A DNA stretch of 64,000 nt from positions 434,001 to 498,000 of the forward strand of contig NZ_SLXQ01000002.1 of NCBI RefSeq assembly GCF_004340875.1. Direction: 5' to 3'. Below the pieces are notes generated by a model. That model was given only the letters and a program-made list of their open reading frames with translations. It was not told the DNA's origin and ran no database searches. The stretch comes from Tamaricihabitans halophyticus (lineage in GTDB: Bacteria; Actinomycetota; Actinomycetes; Mycobacteriales; Pseudonocardiaceae). Shown here one piece after another: positions 61,814-64,000 of this stretch. Each line of letters starts with the position of its first letter. The stretch's first letter is position 1. The position numbers and the translations under genes are program-made.

Positions 61814-61999
61814 TTAGTCCAGTTCGGTGAGTAGGGCGCGCCAGGCGGAGCAAGGGATGGTGAGGTGGTCGCCCGCGCGGTTCTTGGTGTCCCGCAGGTA
61901 GACGGTGTCCTCGGCACGTGCTACCTCCACGCAGTCACCGTTGTCGCCGCTATAGCTGCTGGTGCGCCAAGTCATGGTCTTCGGGTCGGGCATGGTCAT
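61814..61999 (-). CDS. DUF397 family protein
   Basis: This 61-residue protein has the DUF397 signature TWRTSSYSGDNGDCVEVAR and VYLRDTKNRAGDHLTIPCSAWRALL. ATG 61999 has GGAGACAG eight bases before; ATG 61975 (MTWRTSSYSG) is a shorter option. It overlaps the end of the XRE regulator gene by 50 bases and is co-directional, the standard pairing in actinobacteria, where such small proteins are thought to modulate the paired regulator. Confidence 0.88.
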   Translation of the reverse strand: MTMPDPKTMTWRTSSYSGDNGDCVEVARAEDTVYLRDTKNRAGDHLTIPCSAWRALLTELD

Positions 62000-62861
62000 C
62001 GCTACTGTCTCCATCCGGATAGAGCTCGATCGCGGTATTGCCAATCAGCTCCTTCGATTGTCGCGCATCCAGGGCTGTCTCCGCGAGCCTGGCCAACATG
62101 GCCCGATAGGTGGCAATCTCTGCCGCTTCCTCGAGAAACACGCTGGTCGTCTGGCTTTCCAGGTAGACGACCGGCTTGAAATCGACGATGTCCAGTAGGA
62201 GGAAGGCGCCCGCGACCCCGGCGTGCCCGCCCTGATGGGCCGGGACCACCCGCAGGTCGATATGCGGCCGTACCGCCATCCGCAGCAGGTGGTGCAGCTG
62301 TTCGGACATGACCTCCGCGCCACCGACCGGGAGGCGAAGCGCGAACTCGTGGACGAAGAACGTGAACTGAATCGGTTGCTCGCGGCTCAGCAGGCTCTGC
62401 CGGGCCAGCCGGGCGGCCACTCGTTCGTCGATTTCGGTTGGCGGAACATTGCCGGCCTCGGTGAGTAACGCCCTGGTGTAATCGCCGGTCTGCAACAAGC
62501 CTGGCACCATGCAAAGTTGAAAACTGTGATACTTCGCCGCGTTGTTCTCCAGGTCGACCAGGATGCGGAGCTGCTTCGGGAGCCCCGTGCCGAACTGCTG
62601 CAGCAAGCCGGGACGGTTTGCCTCCCGGCACAACCACAGCATCCGGTCCCGCTCCGCGCCGGTGACATCACATACCGCTAGGAACGCGGACAGATCCAGT
62701 TCGGCGCAGGCACGTTTACCGCTGAGGTTGCGCGACAGTCGCGCCTCGTCCCAGCGGAGCTTGCGCGCTATCTCCTTACCGGACAGTCCGGTCGCGCGCA
62801 GGGCCTGTCTCATCGCATCGCCGAGTTGTCGGCTGCGGATCGTGGGGAAATCGCTTTCCAT
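61950..62861 (-). CDS. XRE-family regulator with DUF5753 domain
   Basis: This 303-residue regulator has an N-terminal helix-turn-helix (LRATGLSGKEIARKLRWDEARLSRNLSGKR, about residues 20-50) and a DUF5753 sensor-like domain from about residue 100 (MVPGLLQTGDYTRALL, QFTFFVHEFALRLPVGG, LRVVPAHQGGHAGVAGAFLLL). ATG 62861 follows a non-coding-looking stretch of the longer frame. It is paired with DUF397, a regulator-partner arrangement multiplied across actinobacterial genomes (WhiJ/AbaA-like). Targets are unknown. Confidence 0.9.
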   Translation of the reverse strand: MESDFPTIRSRQLGDAMRQALRATGLSGKEIARKLRWDEARLSRNLSGKRACAELDLSAFLAVCDVTGAERDRMLWLCREANRPGLLQQFGTGLPKQLRILVDLENNAAKYHSFQLCMVPGLLQTGDYTRALLTEAGNVPPTEIDERVAARLARQSLLSREQPIQFTFFVHEFALRLPVGGAEVMSEQLHHLLRMAVRPHIDLRVVPAHQGGHAGVAGAFLLLDIVDFKPVVYLESQTTSVFLEEAAEIATYRAMLARLAETALDARQSKELIGNTAIELYPDGDSSDDHARPEDHDLAHQQL

Positions 62862-63031
62862 GGTGGCCCAACCTAGCGAGGGCAGCCGACGTCGAGCACC
62901 GTCAACGCGAGTTGTTCGCCGGAAAGACGCATCGATTGTTCGGCGTGCAATTGGTTCACTAACCTCGCGACACCTCTGTCCACAAACGGGCGCAAGATCC
63001 CTAAAGATTGCGGTTACGGAGCCCGGCGAAG

Positions 63032-64000
63032 TCAGGCGGGGCAAGGGGTGCCGTCGTTCGGCACGGTGCCATTCGTGAGAAACGCGGTCGCGGCTTCCGT
63101 CGCGCAGTCCGACTGTCCCATCGCGCCATGCCCGGCGCCCTGCCATTCGACCCGTACGGCGGTGCGCAACCGATCCGCGGCGCGCGCCGTGCCACGCTCC
63201 GGCGTGATCGGGTCAGCCTTCGTACTGAGCACCAGAATCGGCGGCGCATTGGCGCCATCCGGAGTGGGCAACGGCTCGGTCCGGCGCTGCCACGGCGAAC
63301 ACCAGGCAAGCCGTTGCGCGATCAACGAGCCGAACACGGGATACTTGTTCGCCCAGTCGCCCGCCGTCTCGGTGATCTGGTTGGGAGCGAGCCGATCCAT
63401 CCGGTCATTGCAGCTGTTCACCAGCGCGCCATCCAGCCCAGGCGGCAGGGTGGGGGATCCGGCCAACATCGGTTCCACAAAGGTCGCGAGTTTGCCCGTG
63501 TTACCGCCGCGCGCCTCGGCGACCGCGGTTGCCAGCTCGGGCCACCGCGAACGATCGGCCAACCCAACGAGTACCGCGTACAGCGCCGTTCCCGGACCCA
63601 TGGTCACGCCCTGGCCCGTCCGCGTTTCGTTACCTCGCAAGGTGTCCAGCAGTTCGGTCAGCGCACCCTGCGGATCCCCGCCGAGTGGGCAGTCCCCACC
63701 GGTGCAGTTGGCGGCGAACGCCGCAAAGGCCGCATCCGCGCCGGCCGCGGTCTCTTCGGTCGCGGCCAGTTCGTCATCGCCAGGGTCGGGCGCGCCATCC
63801 AGCACCAGGCGCCCGGTGCGGTCCGGGTGGTTCGTCGCATACAGGCTGAGCAACCGGGAAGCCTCGCCGCGAGCGATCGCGTTCAGATGGCGCAACCCCA
63901 GTGCTTCCCGTACGGCTTCCAGATCGGCGATGGCATGGCTGGTCTCCAGCGCGCTGAACTGTGTCTCCAGTCGCAGCGCACATTCCTTACCCGCTTCCCG
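63032..64000 (-). CDS. TAP-type alpha/beta hydrolase, partial, with degenerate nucleophile elbow
   Basis: The frame is open from the right edge to the stop at 63032; the start is outside the window. It resembles the tripeptidyl-aminopeptidase-like secreted hydrolases: the helix IADLEAVREALGL, then YATNHPDRTGRLVLDGAPDP, and a C-terminal TAP-like domain with ILVLSTKADPITPERG (acid) and WQGAGHGAMG (His). Where the family has G-x-S-Y-G this protein reads A-R-G-E-A (about 63874-63860), so the serine seems lost. Cysteines in the second half suggest an exported protein. It may be a non-catalytic relative. Confidence 0.75.
   Translation of the reverse strand, partial: REAGKECALRLETQFSALETSHAIADLEAVREALGLRHLNAIARGEASRLLSLYATNHPDRTGRLVLDGAPDPGDDELAATEETAAGADAAFAAFAANCTGGDCPLGGDPQGALTELLDTLRGNETRTGQGVTMGPGTALYAVLVGLADRSRWPELATAVAEARGGNTGKLATFVEPMLAGSPTLPPGLDGALVNSCNDRMDRLAPNQITETAGDWANKYPVFGSLIAQRLAWCSPWQRRTEPLPTPDGANAPPILVLSTKADPITPERGTARAADRLRTAVRVEWQGAGHGAMGQSDCATEAATAFLTNGTVPNDGTPCPA

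Overview
The window reads as chromosome of a high-GC actinobacterium, most likely a Pseudonocardiaceae member. The evidence is strong G/C third-position bias, many GTG starts, mycolata/Pseudonocardia-type families (DUF3558, DUF397 with an XRE/DUF5753 regulator, RNHCP, DUF3000, DUF4193, Cei) and a gene order that follows the Mycobacterium tuberculosis sigA-to-msrB neighbourhood. No tools were run. Families were recognised by eye and motif positions are approximate.

Layout. (a) 0-3 kb: two small DUF7455 zinc-ribbon paralogues flanking an EamA exporter, then two RNHCP-domain proteins. (b) 3-15.4 kb: conserved core with sigA, ppgK, suhB, cei, DUF4193, DUF3093, dut, DUF3710, an alpha/beta hydrolase, an OB-fold protein, DUF3159, the TrkA pair ceoC/ceoB, a TrmA-like RNA methyltransferase and a PNPOx-fold protein. 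(c) 15.4-21.1 kb: a sugar-type ABC importer (Tat lipoprotein, two permeases, ATPase) translationally coupled to a GH63-like glucosylglycerate/mannosylglycerate hydrolase, behind a consensus-like promoter. (d) 21.2-32.2 kb: dxs, an ArsR-SRPBCC-SRPBCC operon, an OmpR two-component pair, an RNase D-like protein, a LuxR response regulator, DUF3000, hemE and hemG. (e) 32.2-48.1 kb: about 16 kb of accessory catabolism inserted between hemG and hemQ, which are adjacent in relatives. It has a GntR-linked tricarboxylate module (TctABC, ICL/PEP-mutase lyase, PrpF isomerase, TcuA-like flavoprotein, ALDH, two NTF2-like proteins, a lactonase-like metallo-hydrolase, a double-CMD protein) and an aliphatic amidase locus (amiB, amiE, amiS, amiC, plus a MarR regulator). 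(f) 48.2-60.6 kb: hemQ, msrB, a two-component system divergent from an MmpL-type exporter, a serine beta-lactamase-fold hydrolase, a frameshifted AraC regulator, tex, DUF998 and a cyclopropane-fatty-acid synthase-like enzyme. (g) 60.6-64 kb: a less GC-rich patch with a DUF3558 lipoprotein coupled to a frame-disrupted partner, a DUF397/XRE pair and a truncated TAP-type hydrolase whose nucleophile elbow looks degenerate.

The best candidate for an undescribed system is the 34-43 kb module. Nearly every gene is translationally coupled, and its enzymes can be ordered as lactone opening, aldehyde oxidation, tricarboxylate dehydrogenation, double-bond isomerisation and C-C cleavage. A CTGTCWACAG palindrome occurs at both of its candidate promoters next to a GntR gene. 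A second shared motif, TTATTTTCAnnTGrAA, marks both promoter regions of the amidase locus and is a candidate MarR operator.
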